Positions 10,462 through 21,348 of a stretch of 22,430 bases of DNA are shown piece by piece. Position 1 is the stretch's first letter. Each line of letters begins with the position of its first letter. Both the position numbers and the translations under genes were made by a program. The stretch is taken from contig NW_003156757.1 in the NCBI RefSeq assembly GCF_000003605.2, positions 59,682-82,111 on the forward strand. The letters are read 5' to 3'. The notes beneath the pieces are model-generated. The model ran no database searches and was not told where the DNA came from. It was given only the letters and a program-made list of their open reading frames with translations. Source of the stretch: Saccoglossus kowalevskii (Eukaryota > Hemichordata > Enteropneusta > Harrimaniidae).

Positions 10462-10492
10462 CCAGAGGATTCTATTGCACCTCTGGAATAAA
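10462..10492 (+). terminator. Hairpin directly followed by AATAAA
   Basis: CCAGAGG (10462-10468) pairs with CCTCTGG (10480-10486) around an 11-base loop, and AATAAA begins at the next base (10487-10492). It could be a poly(A) region of an unidentified + transcript. No gene upstream is established, so this is only a candidate. Confidence 0.2.
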
Positions 10493-11188
10493 ATTCAACA
10501 TGACGGCATAGTTTACTAAAAATAACAATGTCCGATGATCTAGTAATTGAATATTCGTTTAAGGTAAATTTCCATCAATGTCCCCGAGACACAATAAGAC
10601 AATCATTAATAATGTGCAATGTCGCCGTTTTCCGAGCGTCAGTCTACGTTCAGTCCTGAATCGCATAATTCTAACCCATGTCACCTCACTAGATGCTACT
10701 TGGCGCCACTATACGCGTTCAACTTAAGTATTAGTATGCTACTACGTTCGAAAATCAATACATAGGTGGCGCGTCTCTATAAAGACGACACAAAATATAC
10801 ACCCGATTACAATATTCACATTTTGTTTTTTATTACTGCGCGTCCTTGCATGTGAGAGAGTTCATGCTCACTTTGTGCTAACAACATAAACGCTTTAGTG
10901 TCCCTCGTATTATGATGAGATAGTTGATATCAAACAATGCATAGACCCCCAAAGTGACGCGACATTTCCCTTCCAACAATACAAAGACTTGCATTATACT
11001 TTAGTTCAATTGTTATTAATTTCGCAATGTTTCTGTAATAATATTATGTTACTTGGCTAGATTTCACCCAGACCAAAATACCCAATCGCTATGTATACGC
11101 AGTAGAACAAAATATTCCATTATATAATGCTTTGTATAACGTCTACAATGTTTAAAAGTTGAAGTTAATGTTCGTCACTGCCAGTGGT

Positions 11189-11204
11189 CAGAATTGCAAT
11201 TCTG
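11189..11204. repeat. Perfect 16-bp palindrome
   Basis: CAGAATTGCAATTCTG equals its own reverse complement. Its central AATTGCAATT also occurs at 16444-16453 in the AT-rich block. It could bind a dimeric factor, but no such role can be shown. Confidence 0.7.
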
Positions 11205-11728
11205 TGGGTCATTCTTCCCTTGGTTATGCTAGGGCTTATTTGTGTGCGGAATTATATTCTGAATGTTGGTTTTGACGTCGGAGATTTGAATTGCACATGT
11301 CCATATCGCCATTGTAAGTGAGCGATCACAACACGCTATTTCGAACTGTTCTTTTGTTTAAACAGTGTATTGTGGCGTAACGGGTCACGTCTCCTTACAG
11401 TGACGTGGCGTATTTGTTGAGTTGAGAGTTTCAATCGTCATGTCTATATATTCGCATATGTACATGTAATTTTAGTAATAGCTTAAACATTGACACTAAC
11501 TTCAGATATGCATCGGCATCTCAAGCGTGCAGCTGAGAGTGAGAAAAGAGGAATATTTATCATCTGCCCCAAGAAGAAATATGGTTGTTTCTCTCTTTGG
11601 TACATTTAACTTCAAGCATGACATCTCACAAGACAACTTAGCTTGTGTTTCCTTAGGAACACCTATGATTTATTGTACTTTATATTCAGAAACTGTCATT
11701 TTCTAATACCTACGTCCAAGTATGTAAT

Positions 11729-11947
11729 ATTTCTAATGCATTCGCTTCTAGAGCTGGATTCTCAATAGCTATGTTTAAGAATACAGTTAACGATGTGAAA
11801 TATTTCTAATGCATTCTCTCATAGATCTTTTTTCTCCATAGCTACATCCAGGAATATAACTCACGGTGTGTGCTAGTTCTGATACTTTCTATTTTAAACC
11901 TGTGCTCTCAAAAGCTACGCAACGGAATAAAATATGGGATATGCAAT
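11729..11947. repeat. Diverged tandem array, 73-bp period, three units
   Basis: Units at 11729-11801, 11802-11874 and 11875-11947 align end to end with no gaps. By hand count units 1 and 2 agree at 52 of 73 positions and units 2 and 3 at 43 of 73. Each begins with a TTCTRAT word and shares a central TCTC..TAGCTA..GAATA pattern. A shortened partial unit (TTCTAATACCTACGTCCAAG onward, about 11701-11728) precedes the first. The 73-bp length matches a tRNA gene, but there are no A or B boxes, so this is treated as an old minisatellite. Confidence 0.6.
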
Positions 11948-12428
11948 GTTTCTGTTTTTTCACTAGCCACCTCACTATTCACATTCTTTTATATACCTAT
12001 ATTCTTACTGATTGCCACACAAGAGCAAGATTACTTTATGAATTAGTATTTTGTTTGAAACTACTTAATGAGTTTAACCTTGACCACAGTATCAACTTTC
12101 AATAGTTATAATGAGATATTACCATTACTCACTAATGATCAGTTCTGAAGGTACCAATATAAACGCTCGTGAGAAAAGAAATGGTCACACATTGGCGATT
12201 GCCACCTTGTTACAACATCTCACTGCACTTTACGAGAGGAGAAGAAAACTCATTATGCTGAGTGGTGTGTTCGTCACTGTGACAATGGTGACTATGAATC
12301 ACTTAAAGATGTAATAGAGGTTCGCGGGGCATCAGTAACTACGTCAGAGATGAATCCATGCACACATATTACTTCACATATGTAGCTTTTTGACTGAAAT
12401 AGGAGGATAGCTTTTGGTGTGTGTTTGT

Positions 12429-12438
12429 GGGGGGGGGG
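12429..12438 (+). repeat. G10 homopolymer
   Basis: Ten consecutive G, preceded by GTGTGTTTGT and followed by CATAA. Long G runs are rare in DNA this AT-rich. The same G-run plus CATAA arrangement occurs at 9339-9350. Confidence 0.9.
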
Positions 12439-13852
12439 CATAAGAAAAATAAAATCGGTCTACACAAACTAATCTTATTATAGGTTATGTTGCGTTTATC
12501 GATAAGTGTTTTACTAACAAAATACAAGTTGATAGTGTTTCAGCAAGACTTTCGATTCTGCCTGTCACAGCCTGTTCGTACATTTTGAATGTGGGGGATG
12601 TATTCTGCGCATGCGTTTCATTAGATTGGTTATTACGGACAGGGGGTAATTTTTCAGTCTGGTGCTCAGTATAGTATGATTTGTTTGTTATATTTGCGAA
12701 CGGCCTTCCGTCAGTGTGTCTCAACTCGCAATGCCTTCTAAAAGCCGGCAACATTAAATTATTTAGATCACTAAAACGTTTTTGGCTGTCGGAAGTTATA
12801 GGATGACATAAAAAAATGTCTGGTGCTAATCGGAAAATAAGAGCTAAATGTAACAAGATGTCATATTATGCCATTCACTAAAAGATGGCATTATTCAACT
12901 GTAATGACTGTATTGCAAACTCTCATTCAGAGTGTCGCCAATAATGGATCTAGAAGTGTTGTTAAAACCTTTTTTCTGACCATATTTCATGTGCCGTAAC
13001 TAAAATGCTTTGAGTTAAACGGAACAGCTTTGACTTCAACCAGGCGAAGACTTCAACAATTTTATATTTCATTCTTGTTGTTTTGAGTATGGCTCAGTTG
13101 TATGGAACCCATGGCAGATATAATTCATATATTCGTTAGTTTTATTTTATGAATACTATTAATGACATTGAGAGATTACACCAAGTTTATGAGTGAAATA
13201 TTGTCACCATTACTTTTTTTGTAATTTTTGTCTTTTTTATTTGTTGATTTATAACATTTATAATGTATAGTTGTACAGCAATCTGTCAGTGATAGCATCC
13301 TTACTGTATTTGCATATGGTTGATGGTCGAATAGATAGTAATAGGTTGCACAAAGGTTATGCAATTATAACAGTTGGAACCATGGGTTATAATTCATAGT
13401 CTTAATCGACTTTTCGAAAGTAAATGATTATATATTTCCTTATCTTATCTGTCTTGTAGTTTTATTTGTGTTATTAATATGTTCTTTTTCAAAGGCGACT
13501 TTCATGACATTCTTTAAAATGAGCATGTCACTCCTTTCAGTAACAAAAAATGAAAGAAAGAAATTCTGAATCAGTTGAAATTCGGCATTATCAATCGATT
13601 TTGATTCACCCTGTCTCTAATGCTAAAGGAGAAGTATTTAGATGACAGCAGAATATTCTATGATCATTAATATGGAACAGTTTTAATTGTATTATGGTCC
13701 ATTTAAAGTTATATTCTCGGCAATACTTAGTTAAAAATCTTTTCAATTATGAGTAATTTTCCCAAAAATCAAATCTGAAAGTTGCGGCGTTTGAGAGTTA
13801 TACTGATCTAAATGGTGTATTGTGCCGTTATTAGTGTCTTCTCTACAAATAA

Positions 13853-13862
13853 CCCCCCCCCC
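13853..13862 (+). repeat. C10 homopolymer
   Basis: Ten consecutive C, i.e. a G10 run on the minus strand. Its flanks do not match the G10 run at 12429-12438 in inverted orientation, so the pair does not define a transposon. Confidence 0.9.
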
Positions 13863-16195
13863 TGCATTGCTGTTCCACTTCTGCTCCAGGCGCGCTAAAC
13901 ACAACTCAAACATAAAGTACGTAATTGTTCGAAGCGCGCTCAGTACGCACTGGTAACATGAGCAAAATAGTCGTTCTATCAATTCAAAAGAAGAGGAACC
14001 TAATTATAGAAAACATCTCAAGTCTGAAGTACATCACGGACTAATCTTAATGAAAAATTCTTCACATCGAATATTGATTTTGTAATATAATTCATCTTTG
14101 ATTCGATAGTTTCGGTGACTTGATGACACCCTAAAATGCTGAAAACTAATCACAACCCAATCTACGGAAATTCTTGGTGATATTCGGCTATTGACAAGAA
14201 TATTCTGACTCCGTAATAGATTATGCATATAACACCAAAGGCTTCACACACAGATTTGTCGACATTTTTATGGCCATCTCATTATTTTTTTTGTAAATAC
14301 ATCACGATGTTTTGTTCAACTTTGATACTTTTCAGTGGTTAACGTACGTTGTCTTAATGCTTCAGCCCCGGTTATATTAGCAAATGCATGCAATCGATTT
14401 TTAGTGTTTTCCAAGTACAGTATATTCTGAATTTAGTTTCCTATATGTACATTCGGTTCTAAGTATAATGTCAATGGATATGTTCGATTTTATTAACCAA
14501 TATAATTATATGAATGTTCAAATTTCCCCGAATAAGATTGAATCATTTTACCGTCCGTCGTAATATTCCTATAATCCCAATAAACTTAGTTATTATACCT
14601 AACAATTTGGTAGTATATAAACATATGCTCTGAAGAGTCATCCGCATAACATATTGGTCATTGATCATTGGGTGAGACAGTATTTTATCTTCCAATTTAT
14701 TGTGTGAAAAACATTGCAGCAGTTTACATTGACATTATCGCAGTTTATCTCAATGGTTATGGCAAATAACAACAAACGTTTAGTTCTAAAACATACAAAG
14801 AACTTATTGTTTTCTTATTTCTAAAGACCAAATATATAGTTCACTTATATTATATTTGCATTTTTTTCAATGTTGACTAATACACCCAACGAACAGTTGC
14901 ATACTAATTTGAACATTACATATTTTCAAGCCATGTCATAAAAAGTCATGTTGCTCTAATTTTCTCAAGTATAATTAATAGGCTTTCTAATTGTCTGTCA
15001 TATAGTAGCCATCCTTGGCTAATCCCAGATTATATATGGCCATGGGGTGCAACGAAACTAGGAAATATTGCTATAATCTCAACATCCTGAAACATTCACA
15101 GTCCATAAATAAGAGTACATTGTGTGGATGCCTCATTAAGTTTTATTTGCCCAAGGATGGTACCACTCGATTTGAATCAATTGACAAACGCACTCATGAA
15201 CCGTAAAGCAATGTTCCATTGGATTATTGAAATAGATGACAAATATGTACAGATGATATCTAAAGTACCATGTGACTACGTTTACGCAATTTCACGCAAC
15301 ATAAGATGATTATTAAAATGATTTATGCTACACGTCGCAAGTTAATGTTCTTGAAACGTTTAACTACATGCCAATGAGTCCACGTTTCACACTAGGCATA
15401 ACCTCCCCTAGTTTTAGTAGAAACGTGATTTATTTACTGTCTTGTGATTTGGAATAGTTATTACTGTTAGAATCTTAAAGTTAGTTCCCTTAGCCTTGAA
15501 ATGATTTATGAATACACATTAAAATCTGTATTAAGTCACTGCATATAGAGTAATGTGATCGTTTCCGACAGTTATCGATGACTGTAATACACATTGTGGT
15601 TAGTCCTGTCAAACGGAAGATATATATCTTCACGTACAGCACGATATCAATGAATGTATCTGATTACATATTATCCAAGCGTGTAGAAATACTGTGACTG
15701 TGGGAGACATGTTCTACTTTCATCAAGTATGATATCGATTGTAATTACTGGAGTATAAGTACCATCACCTAGTTATGTTGCTTGAAATGACTATTTCAGA
15801 TCGAAGGAATGTTTCCAGGGTTCAAACACGGGGGGTGGGGTGGAACATGTTACTTTTCGCCATCTGTCTCTAGTGAAGGATAACATAAACAATAGACTTT
15901 CTGGAAGTCGATTTGTGGGATCCACTCACCACAAACAATAGAGATTCGCTCTTGTTAATTGTTTTCAAATACGCCTATATTTACGGGCCTTGTGAATACA
16001 ATATAAATTAGGTGTTAAACGTTCTGAGTTATCTTGTTTACTACTCAGCAATGTTTTTATTAGAGTATACACAATTCAAGGAAAGTTGTGAAACACAATT
16101 GAGCTGGAATCGGAATTTCAATTTAATAATATACGTGTCTTATGTTTATGGTTTATTTTGACGCACTGTATACCTACCAAACCCAAATCTAATGC

Positions 16196-16460
16196 CGAGA
16201 TCCATTAGATTAAATTTAACTTAGATTGAATTTCCGCAATATTTTAACGAGATACAATTTAATAAAACTGAATTGCAATATATTTTAATTAAATTAAATT
16301 TATTTATTTTTCTCTATATAGAATTGCATCGCAATTGTGTTAAATCAAATTGTTAATATTCTATTTATTTTATTTTTATTTAGGATAGCAATTTAATTAT
16401 TTAAACGAAACTATAATTAAATTGCATTCTTATAGAGGATTGCAATTGCAATTGAGTATC
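16196..16460. repeat. Very AT-rich low-complexity block with repeated AATTGC motifs
   Basis: The block is made of T/A-rich words (TTAATTAAATTAAATTTATT and similar) with recurring AATTGC and GCAATT. These form small palindromes: AATTGC-ATC-GCAATT near 16323-16337, and AATTGCAATT at 16444-16453. A stretch near 16311-16340 (CTATATAGAATTGC...GCAATTG) resembles one near 16426-16456 (CTTATAGAGGATTGCAATTG), suggesting an old internal duplication of about 116 bases. It may be a degenerate satellite or an easily melted region; no gene is present. Confidence 0.45.
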
Positions 16461-18120
16461 TCCACATATTTCCAGTTCCGGCTCAGCGTTTTATAGACAA
16501 CCAAATTAAAGCCTAAGCACTGAGTTGGTAAGTGTTCACTATTACAACGTTTACACTTTCCGCCATTTCGTAATTATCATCTGTCCCGCAAACTCCATCT
16601 AAACTTTGGTATCTCTGTCCTACAGTTGCTTGTATATATGTATATATAAAAATATATAGCTATTTAACATTCCTTAAACCCGATACCACTTCCATTCCAA
16701 TAATTCAAGACGCAGAGCCGAATACAAAAATTGCAATCCATACCAAAGAAACGTTGGGCGTAGGTCATTGAACCGCCTCAGAAGTACTCATGCACTTACA
16801 ATTGACATTTTGTATAGTATGTATAAATGACCTGTGAACCTCAATTTCGCATTTTAACAGTTAGTATTACGAACAATCATTTGCACCAGCTGTAACAATA
16901 CGTTCATTATATAAATCAGTACAGATCATAGATATTTACGCATGTATGAATAGTTTACACTCCAAACATACAACATTTGTAAACCAATTTTGTCTTATTC
17001 ACAGATTATTTTTAGATTATTTGTTCATACCATTGCGCAGTGTGCATAGTGTTGTACATTGTTACCTAAAAGTAGTACAATTTAATCTTACTATAGGTAT
17101 ATACCAATACAGTAGTGCACCAGTTGGTGGGACAGTGAATAGAGCAATTCATTCATATATGTTATTGTGTGGTAAAACGTTGCCATTGAACGGCGGTCTA
17201 ACCATTTATTGCTGCTCTGTTAGTCCGCTCAACGTCAGATAACCACGTACATATGTAGTACATTCGCTAAACAATGTCAACAATTTTTCGGTGAGGACCC
17301 AAGTGTATGTAGGGTGAAACGAGCAAGATGGTTAATTAAAAATTTAAGAGCATTATTGTGAGTGATTTGTGAGTCGTTGACCGCCATATGTCCGCCCTAG
17401 CTGTAATTTAAATTGCACAAAACGCTGACGATACACGACAGCAGCATTAAAATCGGTCCTGCAGTTGAGTGGGAGGAAGATTTCTCCAAATGAGGTGTAT
17501 ATACCCAGCTTTTTGCAAATACTCCCTAAGTAGCCGTTACCGTTCCAATTATATCATATCTCTAATGCTTACTAACAATTTCTGTCAACAGATGCTCAAT
17601 ATAATTGGATGAATTTACTTTACTTCATATATTTGCTGTGTATAAGCTTTGTATTGTGAATATCAGTGTGACTACGTTTCCAGTGGTACCGAGAGCAGTG
17701 CCAGCAAATATTCCTTAGCAACGCAGTGTAACGTACGCCTATTGGCTGTAAAACTCACTACGTCACAGTCGATATACGCGCAATATGCTTGGCATAGCCG
17801 TTTCACTTGGTTGTACATTATCCGGCGAAACACAGGCGTCATATTTCGCTTACCTCATACTCACACCAACTTTATGCATGTCTCTTCTCAGACACGGATC
17901 AGTGTGAAGCTATCGGACAGGTACTCAGTACACGGACTGCACACATTTTTATAAATAACCCGGTCATGCTTTGATTTACTATATATATGATATATGATAC
18001 TTGAAGTGTGTGCGTTCTCCTTGTATTCCAAGTGTTTCCAGGTTGAGTGTCGCCGTTATCGACTTCGTTGGTATTATTTTTAACGGCAAAACGGCCAGCG
18101 TGTCGGCAATCAATCGGAAA
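16461..18120. other. AT-rich DNA, possible upstream promoter zone at its right end
   Basis: A TA-rich microsatellite-like stretch lies at about 16630-16660. Frames at 16946-17242 and 17649-17954 (+) are roughly 100 codons, start with non-ATG codons or lack any motif, and are treated as chance. Near 17740-17770 there is an inverted CCAAT word (ATTGGCT) and a CRE-like half site (TACGTCA), which would suit a promoter upstream of 18121, but this is weak. Confidence 0.35.
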
Positions 18121-18132
18121 GACTATATAGTC
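18121..18132 (+). promoter_or_regulatory. TATA-like element within a 12-bp palindrome
   Basis: GACTATATAGTC is a perfect palindrome containing TATATA at 18124-18129. It lies about 200 bases before a strong splice donor, which would fit a core promoter with transcription beginning near 18155. TATATA words are common in AT-rich DNA, so this depends on the downstream exon being real. Confidence 0.2.
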
Positions 18133-18154
18133 ATCATACTCACTTAGCAGGCTG

Positions 18155-18331
18155 GCTTGGTCGAACGTTTCATCTGCTCAACAAATTGGGAAAAACTGAA
18201 CGCAATATCCCTGGCTATTAATTTCGTGCTTGTGAGAAAGAAACACTCCGGGAAACAGACAAACTTGAAGTCAGGGGCGTAAGAGACGTCTATACAGCAG
18301 TAGCATTACTCTTCACAGTGTCACCGAATAG
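18155..18331 (+). other. Candidate non-coding first exon ending at a strong splice donor
   Basis: This stretch is richer in G+C and CpG than its surroundings and contains no ATG. It ends at AG|GTAAGT (exon end 18331, intron start 18332), the consensus donor. These are the properties of a 5' untranslated exon. The start coordinate is an estimate, about 30 bases after the TATA-like element. The next exon is unknown; the exon at 21239 is one possibility. GTAAGT alone is expected a few times in 22 kb, so the evidence is suggestive only. Confidence 0.28.
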
Positions 18332-19826
18332 GTAAGTCCAAGGTCATTTTTTTTATGGAAACTAATTTGTTAATATGCTGAACCTCATGTCTATTATTTC
18401 TATTTATTGGCGAACGTTTAAATCTTGACAATAACGTACTTTACCGGAATCCCCCATTGTATGTTTGTATAACTGCGATTTAGTGTGAACTCGTGTCAAC
18501 TAATGCATCTTATTGCTCATTGAAGCATAATATGTGTCAGATACGTTTAAATATTGCACAACAGTTATTAATGATGATATTAAAATAGATAAACTTCCAA
18601 CGCACAAAACGTCGCAAATGTTCGCATTTGAGTTGTCTGTATCACCGATGTGTGCGCTGGCATGTACTTTTTCTATTTAGAAATTGAAATAAATTTAGTT
18701 TAATCGGTGCATATGTCAGCTGCTGCGTAAAAGCCTGTTGCTGGGTACATTAGATATAAATACATCAAATATCACGTGATATTAAATATTACATCTGATA
18801 TAATGTATATATTGGGTATGAAATAAAATACGTAAATCTGAGGTCAAAGACATTCGAACACAACTGGTCTCATACTGTTAGGCTATTATTATAATCGTCA
18901 ATTCAATGTTAATAATAGTGATAATTATAGTGTTTCCACATAGAATTACTTTTATGAAATTGACTACTTTGATGCAAAAATACGGATGATAAGTCGATTG
19001 AAAATCATATTCTTTATGTACAAGTATCTTACGTCATATTGCTAATGCGTTCATTAATCATCAGTGAATATTTTGACAAATGTTTGCACCAGATTTATAT
19101 TTTCAATGATTCCGATGATTCCATGACACTTGGCAGTCCATCGCAATGTTCAGCGCTAAGAAAACGAACACGAGAACGTAACACTTTTGTATGTTGTTTA
19201 AAAAAAGACAGATAGACTGAGGGAGCGCTGTAAGCTCAGAAGACGCTAACGTACTTTGAGATCGCAGTTGGTGGACTATCACAGCGTTTCAAACTGTGAA
19301 TTGAGAGCATTTCACTGGGTATTCAAAAGCTGCGGCAAACTGTCACTAAAGCTTTAGTTTACGCCATGCGAAGTATATTTTCTAGTTGCGCTATGTAAAG
19401 CCAGATGTTATGCTAAACCTGAGTGTTGTGCAGCAGAGGCCACAGTAGCACGTAGCACATAGAAGTGATGGTTGATTGACGTTAACAGCATGTCAAAGCA
19501 GTTCGCATCACTTAACACAGCATTGATATTTATAATTTTGTTCTGTTGTTATTACACTGTCATAACTTCATATTCACACTGTGCGCACGCAGCATACCCG
19601 CAGCTCTATAATACAGTGATGGACATCCTAGATGTACCAATTGTAAACACGTTTCATTTTGTATTTCCTGTTTTCAATGCTGATTTACCCTCACACACAT
19701 CACTGTACAGTGTGTTACTGTTGTTTAATCATAATTTTGATAATTGATAATACGTATACATTATTTATTCAACGTATATCAGCAGTTTTGTATATCGAAA
19801 TTCAACAATCCAAATTTCTCTACTTT

Positions 19827-19843
19827 CATGGCTTTTAGCCATG
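19827..19843. repeat. Hairpin, 7-bp stem and 3-base loop
   Basis: CATGGCT, loop TTT, AGCCATG. Arms are perfectly complementary. No known function. Confidence 0.6.
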
Positions 19844-20354
19844 TATAAATACCATCTTACAAACCATATAATAAGAATTCCAACATCAATTTTTATTTCA
19901 AAAGACTGATACATGTAAAAAAAACTAAATAAAATATAAATACTACATGATATGATGTAATTGCATAATACGAAATTGCACATAATGATGACTTCTAAAT
20001 GGCATAACATTTGTCGAGTAATAAATAATGTACGCCTATAATTCCGTGCGGCCGAAAAATGATTTCTTACAAGTTCCACATTGATTATACTAATGAAGTC
20101 TAGTCTGCAAGATAAACTTACGTATTAGTCTCGCGATAAATGGGTAAGATATAACGTATGCCATGTATCAAATATCGTCCAAAATACGCACATTTACCTG
20201 GAACACCAACATTAATTGATCACATCGCCATAAGTCCAGTTGGTTTGTTTTGCTTTTGCGAACGGTTGTTTTCAAATATGTTCGACTGCACAGGTGGGCT
20301 CTTGGTAGAATAAAACATGTCAATAACTAAATAATATTTCGTAATATGCATACC

Positions 20355-20370
20355 CGTGTTTCTAAACACG
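20355..20370. repeat. Near-palindrome, 7-bp arms
   Basis: CGTGTTT, centre CT, AAACACG. Arms are perfectly complementary. No known function. Confidence 0.6.
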
Positions 20371-20996
20371 ATTCAAACAAACAAGTATTTTCAGATGATG
20401 ATTAATTGTATCGGAATGACCAATTAGTAGGGACAGTGTATGTTGGTTAAGTATTCATTAATTGAATATTTCTCAACATGTATCAAATAATACAGAGTTC
20501 CTTATGGAAACTGCGCGTACATATCAAACAAGTCTTCAAGTGTTATCCACGACACGTAATACATCGATATACTATGGGATTCAGCTTCCCCGTATTGTCG
20601 TTGTTATTACGCCAATTATTGATCACAAACACGCGATCACGTGATAGTGGATGGTTGCTTTGCAGACCGGGCATTCAGTCGATCAATTTTACAAATTGAA
20701 TCACTATTTAAAATTAACTCTCCTGTAAAGTGTTACATAATAGTAGTTACTTAATTTTTTGTGCTGCAAATTATCAGTTCTTTTGTACACGGAACCTACA
20801 CACGTTTTTCAGCCTCCCATTTACTATTTAATGCATCGAATACATTTCCTGTCATTTTCATGCTTACTTAGCCGAAAGTGAGTAAGACTGTTCCGGAGGA
20901 AGCGCATTCATAACGCGCTCTTTAAGTTATTGTGCGAATTGTGACTTGTTAGCTTACCTTTCACTTTGTAAGAAACGAGCTGAACAATAATAAGTG

Positions 20997-21010
20997 TCAC
21001 AATATTGTGA
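20997..21010. repeat. Perfect 14-bp palindrome
   Basis: TCACAATATTGTGA equals its reverse complement. It closely resembles the hairpin at 6867-6886, which has TCACA and TGTGA around GTAT. Confidence 0.6.
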
Positions 21011-21238
21011 ACGAAAAAAAGCTCCTGTCCTTAATTAGCGCGTTTTCAAATTAGTGAGCTGGGGCATTGCCCGCCTACATACTGCACGTGTAGCAAGTCA
21101 TGTCATGTCCATGGCACAATGCTGAACGGTAATTAAATAATTAAATTACACCGTAATTAAACTATATTCAATATAATTTGTTAGAATAAAAGTTATGTAT
21201 TTGATACTGCTAATCAATCGCCCTTTTCTTTGTCTCAG

Positions 21239-21304
21239 GATGAACGTTTTTCACTGCGTCGACATGAGCCTCGATCACGAAGCATGCGCGCGCCCCGGCC
21301 GTGA
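21239..21304 (+). CDS. Candidate terminal coding exon, arginine-rich, CpG-rich
   Basis: The acceptor before this exon is unusually complete: a CTAAT branch-point word near 21210, then CCCTTTTCTTTGTCTCAG ending at 21238. From 21239 the frame GAT GAA CGT... is open for 21 codons to TGA at 21302-21304, giving an arginine-rich tail (DERFSLRRHEPRSRSM, then RAPRP). A second frame starts with ATG at 21240 and runs 55 codons to TAA at 21405-21407, partly into the minisatellite. The segment 21255-21335 is much richer in CpG than the flanks. AATAAA follows at 21357. The frame cannot be fixed without the upstream exon, and a non-coding terminal exon is equally possible. I do not recognise the product. 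Confidence 0.27.
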   Translation, partial: DERFSLRRHEPRSRSMRAPRP

Positions 21305-21348
21305 CGCGCTGACAAAACGCCAAACGAGCGTGTTGCGTTGTTTTATTA

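Larger units (their letters stand above)
9242..11728. other. Mostly featureless DNA after the transposase remnant
   Basis: The proximal part (9242-9700) has more CpG than the flanks and contains a run of seven G (9339-9345) followed by CATAA, and the palindrome ATCGGCCGAT (9368-9377). A frame open from ATG 9910 to TGA 10246-10248 (112 codons, +) has no recognisable domain. In DNA of this composition one or so such frame is expected by chance in 22 kb. AATAAA occurs at 10317-10322 and 10487-10492. The arms GCGCCAC (near 10703) and GTGGCGC (near 10768) form a weak distant inverted repeat. Nothing else is supported. Confidence 0.45.
11948..16195. other. Long stretch without a recognisable gene
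   Basis: It holds a 10-base G run and a 10-base C run (listed separately) and many short open frames. The longest is on the minus strand, 12856-12485 (123 codons), starting with TTG rather than ATG and without a known motif. Another minus frame, 13982-13743, crosses the C run. A direct repeat of the type GGAACC(C)ATGG...TATAATTCATA occurs near 13102 and 13376. A G-rich patch (CACGGGGGGTGGGGTGG) lies at about 15827-15843. None of these supports a gene. Confidence 0.45.
18332..21238. other. Intergenic or intronic DNA between the two candidate exons
   Basis: The stretch is AT-rich and no internal exon can be supported. It contains a + frame from ATG 19490 to 19747 (85 codons) with a hydrophobic N-terminus and no family match, a minus frame at 20079-19765 (104 codons, GTG start), and three small hairpins or palindromes listed separately. 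If 18331 and 21239 belong to one gene, this is its intron of about 2.9 kb. Confidence 0.35.

Noticed and set aside
10700-10775. GCGCCAC and GTGGCGC arms as terminal repeats of a miniature transposon
   Set aside because: Only seven bases match, the complementarity does not extend outward, and no target-site duplication is visible.
11729-11947. 73-bp units as a cluster of tRNA-like genes
   Set aside because: The length fits, but there are no conserved A or B boxes and no cloverleaf pairing.
12485-12856. 123-codon minus strand frame, the longest outside the minisatellite
   Set aside because: It begins at TTG rather than ATG, shows no domain or motif, and is within chance length. No splice partner with convincing signals was found.
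12429-13862. G10 and C10 runs in opposite sense as ends of a 1.4-kb transposon
   Set aside because: The sequences beside the two runs do not match in inverted orientation, and there is no transposase between them or target duplication.
13743-13982. 79-codon minus frame crossing the C10 run
   Set aside because: It starts at TTG, contains a homopolymer within the frame and has no known motif.
19765-20079. 104-codon minus frame with hydrophobic stretches
   Set aside because: GTG start, composition explained by T/A-rich DNA, no domain, and length within chance.
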